A stretch of DNA of 51,619 nucleotides, from contig DATBGS010000120.1 of assembly GCA_036557885.1 (NCBI GenBank), forward strand, positions 1-51,619, written 5' to 3'. Shown here piece after piece: positions 25,904 to 35,341 of the stretch. Source of the stretch: DATBGS01 sp036557885. GTDB lineage: Bacteria; Chloroflexota; Ktedonobacteria; Ktedonobacterales; DATBGS01. How positions within the stretch are numbered: the first letter of the stretch is position 1; each line of letters begins with the position of its first letter. The notes under the pieces are model-generated. The model was not told the DNA's origin, searched no databases, and saw only the letters and a list, made by a program, of their open reading frames with translations. Both the position numbers and the translations under genes were made by a program.

Positions 25904-26860
25904 ATGGCAGTCAAACAGAGGGGGTTACAATCCTCCAATGCGGAAAAATTGATAGCAGTAGGCGGAGAAAGCCAGCCGGATGCGGGGAAACGACGGACGA
26001 TTCCGGTCTTGAGCCGACTGAACAATATTGCGGCCCTGCGCTCCTGGAAGATTCGCCTGGGCATGGGCATTCTCCTGTTTTTTGCGCTGGTGGCGATCTT
26101 TGGGCCGTTGATCTTTACGCAGAATCCACACGCTTATTCAAATGATTCGCTGGCCCCGCCCTCTGCGGCGCACTGGCTGGGCACGACCCAGGTTGGGCAG
26201 GATGTCTTTGCCCAGGTGGTCTATGGCACGCGCGTGACGCTGCTCGTTGGCTTTAGTGTTGGCCTCATTGCCACGGCGCTCGCTGTAGTAATCGGCCTGA
26301 CTGCTGGCTACTTTGGCGGCCTGATTGATGATGTCCTCTCGCTGCTGATGAACGTCTTTCTGCTTATTCCAGCAGTGCCCCTGGCAATTGTGCTGGGTGG
26401 CTATCTTACGGTGCGCGGTCCCATCCCAGTGACGATTGTGCTGGCGATTACCGGCTGGGCATTTGGTGCCCGTGTCTTGCGCGCACAGACACTCTCTATG
26501 CGTCAGCGCGACTTTGTTGAGGCCGCGCGCGCCACTGGCGAGACCACCGTCCGTATCATCTTCTCCGAGATCTTGCCAAACGAGCTAGGTATTATCTTCT
26601 CTGGACTTATCTTTACGGTACTATATGCCATCCTCGCTGAAATCGGGCTGGAGTTCCTGGGCCTGAGCGATATTACCGTAATTAGTTGGGGCAATATCCT
26701 CTTCTGGGCGGGCAATCAAAACGCCTTACTGGTGGATGCCTGGTGGTGGTTTATCCCGCCAGGAGTCTGTATTGCGCTGGTAGGAGCGGGCCTGGCCCTA
26801 ATGAACTTTGGCATGGATGAGATTATCAATCCACGTCTGCGCGATGCCTCGCGCGGCTAA
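25904..26860 (+). CDS. ABC transporter permease, DppC/OppC type
   Basis: The 318-residue permease has an N-terminal cytoplasmic stretch of about 45 residues, then a membrane helix. HWLGTTQVGQDVFAQVVYGTRVTLLVG is the DppC signature. A contact loop follows (QRDFVEAARATGETTVRIIFSEILPN), and the end is GMDEIINPRLRD. It begins six bases after the partner permease and ends 17 bases before the first ATPase gene, so all are cotranscribed. Confidence 0.93.
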   Translation: MAVKQRGLQSSNAEKLIAVGGESQPDAGKRRTIPVLSRLNNIAALRSWKIRLGMGILLFFALVAIFGPLIFTQNPHAYSNDSLAPPSAAHWLGTTQVGQDVFAQVVYGTRVTLLVGFSVGLIATALAVVIGLTAGYFGGLIDDVLSLLMNVFLLIPAVPLAIVLGGYLTVRGPIPVTIVLAITGWAFGARVLRAQTLSMRQRDFVEAARATGETTVRIIFSEILPNELGIIFSGLIFTVLYAILAEIGLEFLGLSDITVISWGNILFWAGNQNALLVDAWWWFIPPGVCIALVGAGLALMNFGMDEIINPRLRDASRG

Positions 26861-26877
26861 TCTGAGAGGTTGAGAGG

Positions 26878-28005
26878 ATGGTCACACAGAAAACCGAAAA
26901 ATTGCTGGAGGTCAAGCACATCAGCGTTGACTATGCTATGGCATCAGGCACATTGCATGCTGTCAACGATGTGAGCTTTACGCTGGCGCGCGGACAGATC
27001 TTCGGCCTGGCAGGTGAGAGCGGCAGTGGCAAATCCACTCTGGCTTATGCTATTGCTCGCCTGCTGCGCCCGCCCGCTGTTGTGACGCAGGGCGAGGTCA
27101 TCTATTATCCCCGTCCTCGCCTCGACCAGCCGAGCGACGATGAAGGCACTTTGCCGTTCGACGTTATGGACTTGACGCCGGAAGAGCTGCGCCCCTTTCG
27201 CTGGCGCAAGCTCGCTATTGTCTTTCAAAGCGCGATGAACTCGCTTAATCCTGTCCTCAGCATTGGCGCGCAGATCGAAGATGTGCTCAAAGCGCACTAT
27301 CCTGAGATGCCCACCGGGGCACGTCGGGACCGCGCCGTTGAACTGCTGCGCCTGGTTGGTATTGCGTCTGATCGCCTGAGAAGCTACCCGCATGAACTCA
27401 GCGGAGGAATGCGCCAGCGCAGTATTATCGCCATTGCCCTGGCTCTTAATCCTGATGTAATAATAATGGATGAGCCAACAACAGCGCTCGATGTGGTCGT
27501 GCAGCGCGAAATCCTGCATAAAGTTATGGCGCTACGCCAGGAGTTTGGCTTCTCTGTTATCTTTATCACCCACGACCTCTCGCTTTTGCTGGAAATCGCC
27601 GACACCATTGCCATTATGTATGCTGGTCGCCTGGTTGAAACAGCGCCTGCTGAGCAACTCTATCGCCAGCCGCGCCATCCCTATACCGACGGCCTACTGC
27701 ATTCCTTCCCCACACTGCATGGGCCTCGCCGCAGCATGACCGGCATCCCTGGCTCGCCACCCGACCTGCGTGCTGTTCCCTCTGGTTGCGCCTTTCATCC
27801 GCGCTGCTCCTTTGCCTTTGGCGCGTGCCAGACCGTTGTCCCGGCGCTCGGAACACCCTCCGCCGACGCGCCGGAGCAGCGGGTGGCCTGTCATCTCTAT
27901 GATGCCAGCCTCAACCCCGCAGGTATCCCAGAGCAATTGCGTTCGCCCGGTGTGATGGAAGAAGCTGATTCCTCACTCTCGGTGCCGAAAGGAGAACCCC
28001 GATGA
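26878..28005 (+). CDS. ABC transporter ATPase, DppD/OppD type
   Basis: The 375-residue ATPase has Walker A GESGSGKSTL, signature LSGGMRQR and Walker B VIIMDEPTTALD. Its C-terminal oligopeptide-transporter domain contains the four-cysteine region (GCAFHPRCSFAFGACQ), which in related proteins holds an iron-sulphur cluster. GAGAGG precedes ATG 26878. The stop overlaps the next start (ATGA at 28002), so the pair is translated together to form the ATPase heterodimer. Confidence 0.93.
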   Translation: MVTQKTEKLLEVKHISVDYAMASGTLHAVNDVSFTLARGQIFGLAGESGSGKSTLAYAIARLLRPPAVVTQGEVIYYPRPRLDQPSDDEGTLPFDVMDLTPEELRPFRWRKLAIVFQSAMNSLNPVLSIGAQIEDVLKAHYPEMPTGARRDRAVELLRLVGIASDRLRSYPHELSGGMRQRSIIAIALALNPDVIIMDEPTTALDVVVQREILHKVMALRQEFGFSVIFITHDLSLLLEIADTIAIMYAGRLVETAPAEQLYRQPRHPYTDGLLHSFPTLHGPRRSMTGIPGSPPDLRAVPSGCAFHPRCSFAFGACQTVVPALGTPSADAPEQRVACHLYDASLNPAGIPEQLRSPGVMEEADSSLSVPKGEPR

Positions 28006-29129
28006 GCGGCCTCTCTCGCCTGGATGGCTCATTCGAGCCAGCGCAGCGCAATGGAAAAAATGGCTCTGCTTTCCTCTCGATGGAGGAGCCTGTGCTAGAA
28101 GCGGTCCATATGCGCAAGGTCTTCCCGCTGCGCAAACTGCGCTTCTGGGGGCAGGAGCGTTCGGTTAAGGCCGTTGAAGATACCTCGCTTGTCCTCTACC
28201 CCGGACGCGCCATCGCGCTGGTGGGCGAGAGCGGCAGCGGCAAGACAACCGTCGCCAGGCTGCTTGCGCGGCTCTACAGTGTTTCTGGAGGGGAGATTCG
28301 CTTTCGGGGTCGGCAGGTTTCAGGCCGGAGCGCGCGAGCGCTGCGCTCGTACCGACGACATGTACAATTGATCTTTCAAGACCCGTTTTCCTCGCTCAAT
28401 CCCGTCCACACCATTCGCTATCATCTGCGCCGCCCACTGCGCCTGCACGGGCATGCCCATACATCTGAAGAGGAGACAGCACAGATAACCTCGCTGCTGG
28501 AGCGTGTCAACCTGACGCCAGCCGAGCAATTTATGGACAAATTTCCGCACCAGTTAAGTGGCGGGCAGCGCCAGCGCGTCGCTATTGCTCGTGCTCTGGC
28601 CGCCCGGCCTGATGTGTTGCTGGCCGATGAGCCAGTCTCTATGCTGGATGTCTCCATCCGGCTTGATGTCCTTAACCTGCTCAGTCGCCTCAAAGAAGAA
28701 GATCATCTGGCTTTGCTCTATATCACCCATGACATTGCCAGTGCCCGCTACTTTGCTGATGATACTCTGGTCATGTATGCCGGTCAGATGGTCGAGGGTG
28801 GACCTAGCGAAGAAGTGACCCAGCAGCCTAAGCATCCCTACACCCAGCTCTTGCTTCAGGCAGCGCCCGACCCTGATCGCCTTGGGTCAGGACAGCGAGT
28901 TTTAGGAGGTGCGGAGACAGCGCGCGGCGAACCACCTAGCCTGATCTCTCCGCCCAGCGGGTGTCGCTTTCATCCGCGCTGCCCGTTTGCCATGCCGGTC
29001 TGTAAAGAGCGTTTCCCACCGCGCACCGATCTGGGTTCGGGGCACTGGACCCATTGCTTCCTCTATGAAGCGAACGCTGACTCTTCTCCCTCAACTTCCC
29101 CGGTACCGATGCAGATGAAGGAGCGTTAA
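28002..29129 (+). CDS. ABC transporter ATPase, DppF/OppF type
   Basis: The 375-residue partner ATPase has Walker A GESGSGKTTVARLL, signature LSGGQRQRVAIARALA, Walker B VLLADEPVSMLD and the C-terminal GCRFHPRCPFAMPVC cysteine region. It begins at the ATGA overlap with the DppD-type gene, and AGGAG lies about nine bases upstream. Its first 28 residues before MEEPVLEAVHM are unusual for the family, so an internal start at 28080 is possible. The TAATG at its end couples it to the GH1 gene. Confidence 0.93.
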   Translation: MSGLSRLDGSFEPAQRNGKNGSAFLSMEEPVLEAVHMRKVFPLRKLRFWGQERSVKAVEDTSLVLYPGRAIALVGESGSGKTTVARLLARLYSVSGGEIRFRGRQVSGRSARALRSYRRHVQLIFQDPFSSLNPVHTIRYHLRRPLRLHGHAHTSEEETAQITSLLERVNLTPAEQFMDKFPHQLSGGQRQRVAIARALAARPDVLLADEPVSMLDVSIRLDVLNLLSRLKEEDHLALLYITHDIASARYFADDTLVMYAGQMVEGGPSEEVTQQPKHPYTQLLLQAAPDPDRLGSGQRVLGGAETARGEPPSLISPPSGCRFHPRCPFAMPVCKERFPPRTDLGSGHWTHCFLYEANADSSPSTSPVPMQMKER

Positions 29130-30541
29130 TGGAAACCGTTGACCAGCCAACCTCGCAGGCTCTGCCTGATACCGACCTGGGCGTCTCGTTCCCAGAGGAT
29201 TTTCTCTGGGGCGCGGCGACCTCTTCCTATCAGATCGAAGGCGCCGTCCAGGAGGACGGACGTGGCCCATCAATCTGGGATCTCTTTTCACAAACGCCGG
29301 GCAAGGTCTTCCAGGGACAGACCGGCGACCCGGCTGCCGATCACTACCACCGCATGCAAGACGACGTGGAAATGATGGCCGACCTGGGCCTCAATGCCTA
29401 TCGGTTCTCCATTGCCTGGCCGCGCATCCTGCCCACAGGCAACGGCGCCGTCAATTCACGTGGCCTGGATTTCTATGACCGCCTGGTGGATACGCTGCTG
29501 GCCCACCACATCACGCCGTTAGTAACTCTCTACCACTGGGACTTACCACTCTCGTTACATGAACGTGGTGGCTGGCTGAATCGTGATACGGCGTATGCCT
29601 TTGCTGACTATGCCGAAATCGTGGCCCGGCGGCTAGGTGATCGCGTGGATTGGTGGGTGACGCATAACGAACCCTGGGTAGCTGCCTTTCTGGGCTATGG
29701 TATTGGTGTTCACGCGCCTGGCATCAAAGACCTTAACTCGGCCTGCATAGCGGCGCATCACCTCTTGCTCTCGCATGGCCTGGCGCTGCCGCGCCTGCGT
29801 GTCCTCACCCGCCAGACGGCTCAACTGGGCATCGTGCTCAACCTCTATCCCATTTATCCAGGGGATAACCGCCTGGAGACTCCAGCAGCCGTAGAACGGG
29901 CCGATGCCTTTTGCAATCGCTGGTTCCTCGATCCGGTCTTTCGAGGCTCTTATCCAGATGGCTTGTTTGCCGCAATGGGTATTGGAGCGCCGCCTATCCA
30001 GGAGGGCGATCTGGCGCTCATCTCGACGCCTATAGACTTCCTCGGCGTCAACTACTACTCGCGCAAAGTGGTGCGTGCGCTGACTCCGGTCAGCCAGGAC
30101 AGCGAGTGGGCGCCTTCCGGCTACGAAGAGATCACAGACCTGCCTGGTGCAACCTATACCCAGATGGGCGTCGGCTGGGAGGTGTATCCTGTTGGCCTTG
30201 CCGACCTGCTTGTCCGACTCAAGCACGACTACGCCCCGCGCGCGCTCGCCATCACCGAAAACGGCGCGGCTTTTGAGGATCACTGGAACGGCAATGGTCG
30301 AGTCAGTGACCCGCAGCGGCTCCAATATGTGCGCGATCACCTGCGGGCTGTGGGCCAGGCAGTGGGCCAGGGGGTGCCGGTGCGCGGCTACTTCCTCTGG
30401 TCACTCATGGATAACTTTGAATGGGGCTATGGTTACAGCAAACGCTTTGGCATGGTCTATATTGACTACGCCACCCAGCGACGCATCATCAAAGACAGCG
30501 GGCATTGGTACGCCGCTTTCCTGGCTGTCCAGCGTCGCTAG
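29129..30541 (+). CDS. Glycoside hydrolase family 1 beta-glucosidase
   Basis: The 470-residue enzyme hydrolyses terminal beta-linked glucose. FPEDFLWGAATSSYQIEGAVQEDGRG is the family N-terminal signature. The acid/base is Glu181 in VTHNEPW and the nucleophile is Glu377 in ITENG. The C-terminal YFLWSLMDNFEWGYGYSKRFG block is complete. No signal peptide is present, so it acts in the cytoplasm on imported sugars. Its ATG shares a base with the stop of the ATPase gene, making it the last gene of the transport operon. Together with the GH3 enzyme it would finish degradation of cello-oligosaccharides to glucose. Confidence 0.95.
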   Translation: METVDQPTSQALPDTDLGVSFPEDFLWGAATSSYQIEGAVQEDGRGPSIWDLFSQTPGKVFQGQTGDPAADHYHRMQDDVEMMADLGLNAYRFSIAWPRILPTGNGAVNSRGLDFYDRLVDTLLAHHITPLVTLYHWDLPLSLHERGGWLNRDTAYAFADYAEIVARRLGDRVDWWVTHNEPWVAAFLGYGIGVHAPGIKDLNSACIAAHHLLLSHGLALPRLRVLTRQTAQLGIVLNLYPIYPGDNRLETPAAVERADAFCNRWFLDPVFRGSYPDGLFAAMGIGAPPIQEGDLALISTPIDFLGVNYYSRKVVRALTPVSQDSEWAPSGYEEITDLPGATYTQMGVGWEVYPVGLADLLVRLKHDYAPRALAITENGAAFEDHWNGNGRVSDPQRLQYVRDHLRAVGQAVGQGVPVRGYFLWSLMDNFEWGYGYSKRFGMVYIDYATQRRIIKDSGHWYAAFLAVQRR

Positions 30542-30560
30542 CAGACAACTCTACAATGCT

Positions 30561-30608
30561 CTGTGTGAGTGATGCCAGAGACACAAGGCGCCTGGCATAC
30601 TCACACAG
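30561..30608 (+). terminator. Hairpin ending the beta-glucoside operon
   Basis: Arm 30561-30578 pairs with 30592-30608 over 17 base pairs with one bulged G. It follows the GH1 stop by about 20 bases. No T run is present. Confidence 0.65.
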
Positions 30609-31008
30609 TAGATCCCATCATCTCTCTCAGACGTTTCTGCAAGGAGAAGAAATGGAGGAAAGAGGGGTTAGAGCACTCTTTGCTGGGCAGATAGCGAAAG
30701 TAGCCAGCATAGTCCTCCGACAGAGAACCAGCCTCCCGCCGCTTCGGTGCTGTGCTTGCTTAAAGCCAGATACCACCTGACCCTGTGTGTTGATCGTCAC
30801 TTCTTGCGGAGTTGACCGTCTCGGTTCTGCTTACAAGCCACTCCAGCGGATGAGTTTTCCTCATGATTGAATGAGGACCAGCTTGTTGGAGCCGGAGCCT
30901 CACTGCGCCTGAAGACGCCTCTTTGGTCCAGCCGCTGGCGCCAGTGTGGTCCTAAGTGGACTTTAGGGAGAAGGAGGGAGGCGCCTGCCCGTGGAGGTGC
31001 TCCAGGGG
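30609..31008 (+). other. Gap with one small possible reading frame
   Basis: A 42-codon frame at 30652-30780 starts with ATG after AAGGAGAAGAA, a good ribosome site, and encodes MEERGVRALFAGQIAKVASI followed by a Cys-rich end. Nothing known is recognised in it, and it may be a relic or chance. The rest (30781-31008) shows no gene. Confidence 0.25.
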
Positions 31009-32903
31009 TTAGGTGACGGTGTAGTGGAGGGTGGCCTCCGTGACACCATTGTACTGGAGCTGGGCCATAAAGCTCCCGGTTTCTCGCATCACAAAGGTGT
31101 AGTAGTAACTATGGGTGCCTGGCTGGAGCGTGAGCGGACCGATGGTGGCCGTCAGCGAGCCATCGGAGTGAAGCAAGCGGAGTAATGCCACCGCGCTGCT
31201 CTCCTGGGTTGTTGCCAGGTAATCAATGTCAATCGTGTCGGCGAGGGTGAAGGTGGTGGTCTGGGTCGTCAGATGCCCCTGCTGGTCCCCTCTGCCGATG
31301 AGCACATTGGAGAGATGGGTCGCTCCGCGCGGGGTTGCGGTGGCTGGAGCGCTTGTCGGCGTGTGTGACGTGCTGGGAGGGAGAGTGAGCAGAGCCACCC
31401 CCAGCGCGACCAGCAGCCCCACCACGCCCAGTATCCCGATGAGGCTCACCCACCACCTGGCGTGTCTCGCACGGTCTGGTGGCTGCTCGCGTGGCCGTTG
31501 GAATGCAGGTGTCGACCGACCGGGTGGAGAAGACGCCCAGGTCGGTGGTAGTGGCGGCGCCACCGGCACCGGGGAAGGCAGCCCCTGACCGGGCAGCCCT
31601 ACGCTGCCTGGCACAGCGGCAGCCCAGCCCCCACCCGGAGCGTTCCCCGACGGAGAAGCGAGGAAGGCAGAGGAGGCTGGTAACGCAGGATGCCCGCCCA
31701 GCGCTGGGGGCACAGCGCCCAGTGGAGGGAGGGGAGGTGCGCCTGCGCTGGGCTTGGACAGCGGGAGCGAGACAGGCAGCCCAACCCTGGTCACCGCAGG
31801 CGGAACCTCAAAGAGCACACCCGTGGAAGAGCGCAGGTAGAGGACGGGCGTGATCCACTCCAGTGTTCTGGTCGCTCCCACGCGGATGGCGGTGCGCGCC
31901 TGGGTCAGGGCACTGTCTACAGGCAGTCCAGCGGCCAGGGAGCTATAAAAGCCACGTGTGAAGTCAAGAGCCGCCTGATCGCTGATGTCATACTGCATGG
32001 CTAGCACCGCTGGAATGCGCTTGCTGGCGAGGATGGCAGCGGTACTGGAGAAGAGCGTCTGACGATTGCCGGTCGCTCCCTGACAGGAGTTCAGCACCAC
32101 CAACCGCAGCGCGGGGTGCTGCGCCAGGAGCCGCCCCAAATCGGTAGCACTGAGCAGGTGGCTGTTCCCTTGCTCGTTCGCCAGGGCCAGCACCCCCTCC
32201 TGCCGCTGTGGATCGAAGGCTCCATGCCCGATGAAGTGGAAGATATGCCACTCGCGCTGCAAGAGCGCGTGGTGCAGGTCGCGCACACGTTGTCCCTCTA
32301 CCCAGCGGACCTTCAGCAGCCCCAACTGCTCCAGGGAACGCAGCGCCTCCTGGAAGCGCTGCTGCTCAGCGGCACTGTTCAAGGGAGCCTGGTCGCTGGG
32401 AGCAGCCAGCATTGCCAGTACCCGCAGGGGTGGCTCCACTTTGAAGGGGGGAATCGGCTGGGCGACTTCGAGATAGCGCACAAGCACTGTCTCCGGCAGG
32501 AAGCACACATAGTCGTGCTGGAGGGGGTCGTAGAGCACCTCCCAAGGCAGCGCGGTCAGTTCTGGCGCTCCAAGGTGCAGCCGCAGCCGCAGCCCCTGTC
32601 CTTGCTGGGCAGCACGTGCTGCGCTTGCATCGTAGAGGCGGCGCACGTCGCCCGCCAGGAGGGCCTCAAACAAGCGCTGGCCGAACTGCTGCACAATCTG
32701 TTCTGCGGAGGACGGCGCTCCCCGGGAGCCTGGCGTCGAGCGCAGCAGCGTCTGCTGGAGCCGCAGCACCTCCGTCTCGAGGGTGTGTGCTTCGAAGGGC
32801 AAACGCATCTGCTGACGCGCATCCCCCGCACTGGAGCGGGCTGCTACCGGATACACGCCCCGCTCTGTGGGGTGATCTCCACATCAAAGTTCAGATACTC
32901 CAT
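31009..32903 (-). pseudogene. CHAT caspase-like protease with membrane anchor, frameshifted near its start
   Basis: The main frame (31009-32856) encodes a CHAT peptidase with catalytic His211 (HFIGHGAFD) and Cys258 (LNSCQG), counted from GTG 32856. A Pro-rich linker (about 360-465), one membrane helix (468-491) and an extracytoplasmic beta-rich domain (TLQPGTHSYYYTFVM) follow. The true start is ATG 32903, which has AGGAGG eight bases upstream and encodes MEYLNFDVEITPQSG, the usual beginning of this protein group. That frame meets TAG after CIR. A single -1 shift at the GGGG run (32858-32861) joins MEYLNFDVEITPQSG to VYPVAARSSAG. It is either a one-base deletion or a programmed slip. GTG 32856 lacks a clear ribosome site. 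CHAT proteases are often effectors of immunity or cell death, but no partner gene is next to it. Confidence 0.82.
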
Positions 32904-33225
32904 TATTCCCTCCTCCTTGCCCTTCTGCTTCGAGAGCGCAGGTCAGTTGTCCCTAGATAAACTCGCCTTGCTGGATGCCCACCTTCCCTTTGCCCACAAG
33001 ATGCGCAACGTGTCCCATCCGTTCAATACACTGGCCCCAAGTCACACTCAGTGGCAGGTGCGTTTGTGGCGCTCCATTTGAGCGCCATGTATCTCATCAA
33101 CAAGAACGCGAGTCTCTGCGGAAGCGGTGGCGCAGCCTTTCCGCTCAGTAGCGCTCTCTTATCACAATCGCGTTGCGCATCCCTGGTGATGTGAGAATTG
33201 CTTTCACATGTGGGGAAAGCTGAAC
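32904..33225 (-). other. Region upstream of the CHAT gene
   Basis: A frame of about 50 codons on the minus strand (about 33105 to 32953) ends in VAHLVGKGKVGIQQGEFI and has no clear start codon with ribosome site. It may be the tail of a lost gene. No family is recognised, and no consensus promoter was found. Confidence 0.25.
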
Positions 33226-34485
33226 TTATTCCAGCGCTGGCACTTTCCCTCCGCTCTCGGTGAGAATGCGTTGGAGATTGGCTGGCGCGAAGAATTCCGG
33301 GATGGAGACGGTACCCACAATGGTCCCGAAAAAGCGGGCCGTCTCGACCGGATTATTCACCAGGGCACCAAAGAGCTGCTGCATCTCGGGTGGGGGCGGC
33401 TCCAGGCTCGCTAGCTGGAAGTTCAACTCGTATTTCGGCAGCGCATCCTCATTGCGTTGCTGTTCATAGTCAAAGAGTGCCTCCTCAAGCTTGCGGTGCC
33501 CACTCCAGCCAGCATCCAGCGCTTCGCTGAGGAGTTCAGCCCCCAGGAAGGCGTCGCTGATGCCCTGGCCGGTATAGGGGTCTTTATGATAGCCTGCATC
33601 ACCCACCAGCGCCCACCCTGGCCCGTAGGGCTTGCGGAAGAAATTAGGGATGTCGGCCACTCCAAGGAAGCGTTCCTCGCGCCGCGCCGCATGCACCCGT
33701 GCCGCCAACTCTGGCGCTAGCTCAAGCACTTGCAGGAAATTTTCCGCAATGTTAGTGCGGAAGGTTTCAAGCTCTGTGATTGGCAACTGAATCGCCACAC
33801 AGGTTAGCGTGTCGTTGGTCGGGAACACCCCAATGAAACGATGCTCTCGGACGTAGATTGTGACCCCTTCAACGGGCAAGCCACTGAAATAGCTGAAGTA
33901 GGAACACGTCAGGTTTGGTTTGTTGTGATAGGTGGGTGCCTGAACAGTGCGCGCCACCAATGAGTGTAGGCCATCAGCGCCAATCACAACCTTTGCCGTT
34001 TCGGTGATCTGTTGGCCGTCTTTCCCCCGACCACGTATGCCGATGATGCGGTTGTCTGCCATGAGCAACTCCTGTACGACAAAGCCCTCGCGCAGCTCAG
34101 CCCCGGACTCCACGGCGGCATCCGCAAGTATCTTGTCGAGGATTCCATGACGTGGGCCATAGATGGGAGTCTCCCCATCGGCCAATGGAGGAGTGCTTGT
34201 GAGGGCGAAAGGCCCAACGTCTAATGTAACAAAGGGAATAGGAGGGCAGTTGGAGGCAATCACCCGGTCAAGCACCCCCCAGCGTTTGAGCAGGGCTGTG
34301 CCGTGTGGTTGAATCACGTGGCCTCTGGGTACGTCGCTGGGGAAGGTGGCTTTCTCCAGCAACAGCACCCGGTAACCCTTGCGAGCCAGCAACATTGCTG
34401 TCGGCGATCCCGCGCAGCGGGCGCCAATCACAATTGCATCATACTTTGGGAATGCAGGGACAAGATCAGTGTGGTATGGGTCCAT
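33226..34485 (-). CDS. FAD-dependent oxidoreductase, PHBH/geranylgeranyl-reductase-like
   Basis: The 419-residue flavoprotein has the Rossmann motif YDAIVIGARCAGSPTAMLLARKGYRVLLLEK, the DG motif VVIGADGLHSLVAR and the second FAD motif ALVGDAGYHKDPYTGQGISDAFLGAELL. This set is typical of group A hydroxylases and halogenase/reductase relatives. Length fits a complete gene. ATG 34485 has AGGAG eight bases upstream. No partner reductase or pathway gene is next to it, so its substrate is open; aromatic or polyketide-like compounds are usual for the family. Confidence 0.85.
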   Translation of the reverse strand: MDPYHTDLVPAFPKYDAIVIGARCAGSPTAMLLARKGYRVLLLEKATFPSDVPRGHVIQPHGTALLKRWGVLDRVIASNCPPIPFVTLDVGPFALTSTPPLADGETPIYGPRHGILDKILADAAVESGAELREGFVVQELLMADNRIIGIRGRGKDGQQITETAKVVIGADGLHSLVARTVQAPTYHNKPNLTCSYFSYFSGLPVEGVTIYVREHRFIGVFPTNDTLTCVAIQLPITELETFRTNIAENFLQVLELAPELAARVHAARREERFLGVADIPNFFRKPYGPGWALVGDAGYHKDPYTGQGISDAFLGAELLSEALDAGWSGHRKLEEALFDYEQQRNEDALPKYELNFQLASLEPPPPEMQQLFGALVNNPVETARFFGTIVGTVSIPEFFAPANLQRILTESGGKVPALE

Positions 34486-34718
34486 ATATGTATCTCCTGT
34501 TGCTTCAACTACGCGGGTTGGGAAAGGTCGGAACTGGGATATTGGATACGCTGAACTGAAATATGGTGGCCTGCTGCAAAAGGAGTCAGCGCTGCAAATT
34601 CGCTAGTAGTATCCCTTGCTCTCCAACACCCTGGAGGCTACTTATCGGGCAAGGGCAGTCCGTTGGCATCTGTGGGATTGCTGAAAGGATGGTGGGTGCA
34701 TATACGCTCTCCTTTGGA
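34486..34718. other. No gene seen upstream of the FAD oxidoreductase
   Basis: No family, RNA or clear promoter is recognised between the oxidoreductase start and the palindrome at 34719. Confidence 0.4.
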
Positions 34719-34751
34719 CCAAAGGGACGAGGACTGTCCTCGTCCCTTTGG
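34719..34751. repeat. Perfect 33-base palindrome
   Basis: Two perfect 16-base arms (34719-34734 and 34736-34751) surround one T. The arms begin CCAAAGGGACGAGG. A degenerate version (ACGAGG then CCTCGT) recurs at 35299-35315. It lies at one edge of the larger inverted repeat. Confidence 0.75.
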
Positions 34752-34840
34752 CCCAAAGGATACCAGCATCTGATTGTTGCCACATCGGGAACGTTCCCTA
34801 TGTTGGGCGCGGTACTTCCCTATCTTGGGAGAGCAAGCAA
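34719..34840 (-). repeat. Inverted repeat, copy A
   Basis: This stretch is inverted relative to 35200-35325. The longest identical run is 21 bases (34792-34812 against 35230-35250, beginning CGTTCCCTATG), and most of the remaining bases match by eye. Both copies abut the palindromic CGAGG...CCTCG feature, so a defined element was duplicated. Confidence 0.7.
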
Positions 34841-34859
34841 CCAAAGGGCTGAGGCGGTG

Positions 34860-35025
34860 GTGATGGCTTGCCTGCGCGAATGTATGTCTAGCTTGGAGAG
34901 AATCGCCAAAACCTGATGATTTCTTGAAGGAGGTCGAGAGGTGATGCGCAGTCTGGGCATTGGTTAGTCCCTCAGCCAGCAAGCACAGTACTCCCACTTC
35001 GCGGCTGGACAGTTCCCTCCGAGTT
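34860..35025 (-). pseudogene. LuxR-type HTH tail of a lost regulator
   Basis: The minus strand encodes RELSSREVGVLCLLAEGLTNAQTAHHLS, a clear LuxR-family HTH start. After a frame change comes SKLDIHSRRQAITTA, which fits the end of the same domain. The middle is deleted and a TGA lies just upstream of the HTH, so this is a remnant of a large LuxR/MalT-like regulator. It adjoins inverted-repeat copy A. Confidence 0.65.
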
Positions 35026-35199
35026 GGTCACAGCGGAGCCGCAGAGGCGAGTGCAAAGCTGGCAGGCGAGAGACAAGCCTGATTCCTGCGATGGAACTCA
35101 CCCACCAACGAATACGCATGCCCGATTGCTCCAGTATCGCACCTCCTGCTACCACCAATCTGAAATCGGGCAGGATCAGAGCCTCTGGTTGCCTCCTGG

Positions 35200-35325
35200 T
35201 CCTGTTGGCTCTGCCAACATGGGGAAGTGCCGCGCCCAACATAGGGAACGCTCCCGATGCGGACACGGCCAGATGCCAGTTATCCTGTGAAGGAAGGAAC
35301 GAGGATGGCCCTCGTCCCTGTTGCT
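35200..35325 (+). repeat. Inverted repeat, copy B
   Basis: This is the partner of copy A at 34719-34840 and lies directly upstream of the DUF4242 gene. It includes the degenerate ACGAGG/CCTCGT palindrome. The intervening 360 bases include the LuxR remnant. Confidence 0.7.
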
Positions 35326-35341
35326 CTAAAGGAGTCAAAAC

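Noticed and set aside
26878..29129. Dipeptide or nickel importer for the Dpp-like genes
   Set aside because: The flanking GH3, LacI and GH1 genes, with overlapping starts, favour beta-glucosides.
32116..33081. A 321-codon plus-strand frame opposite the CHAT gene
   Set aside because: No domain or ribosome site; the opposite strand has catalytic motifs.
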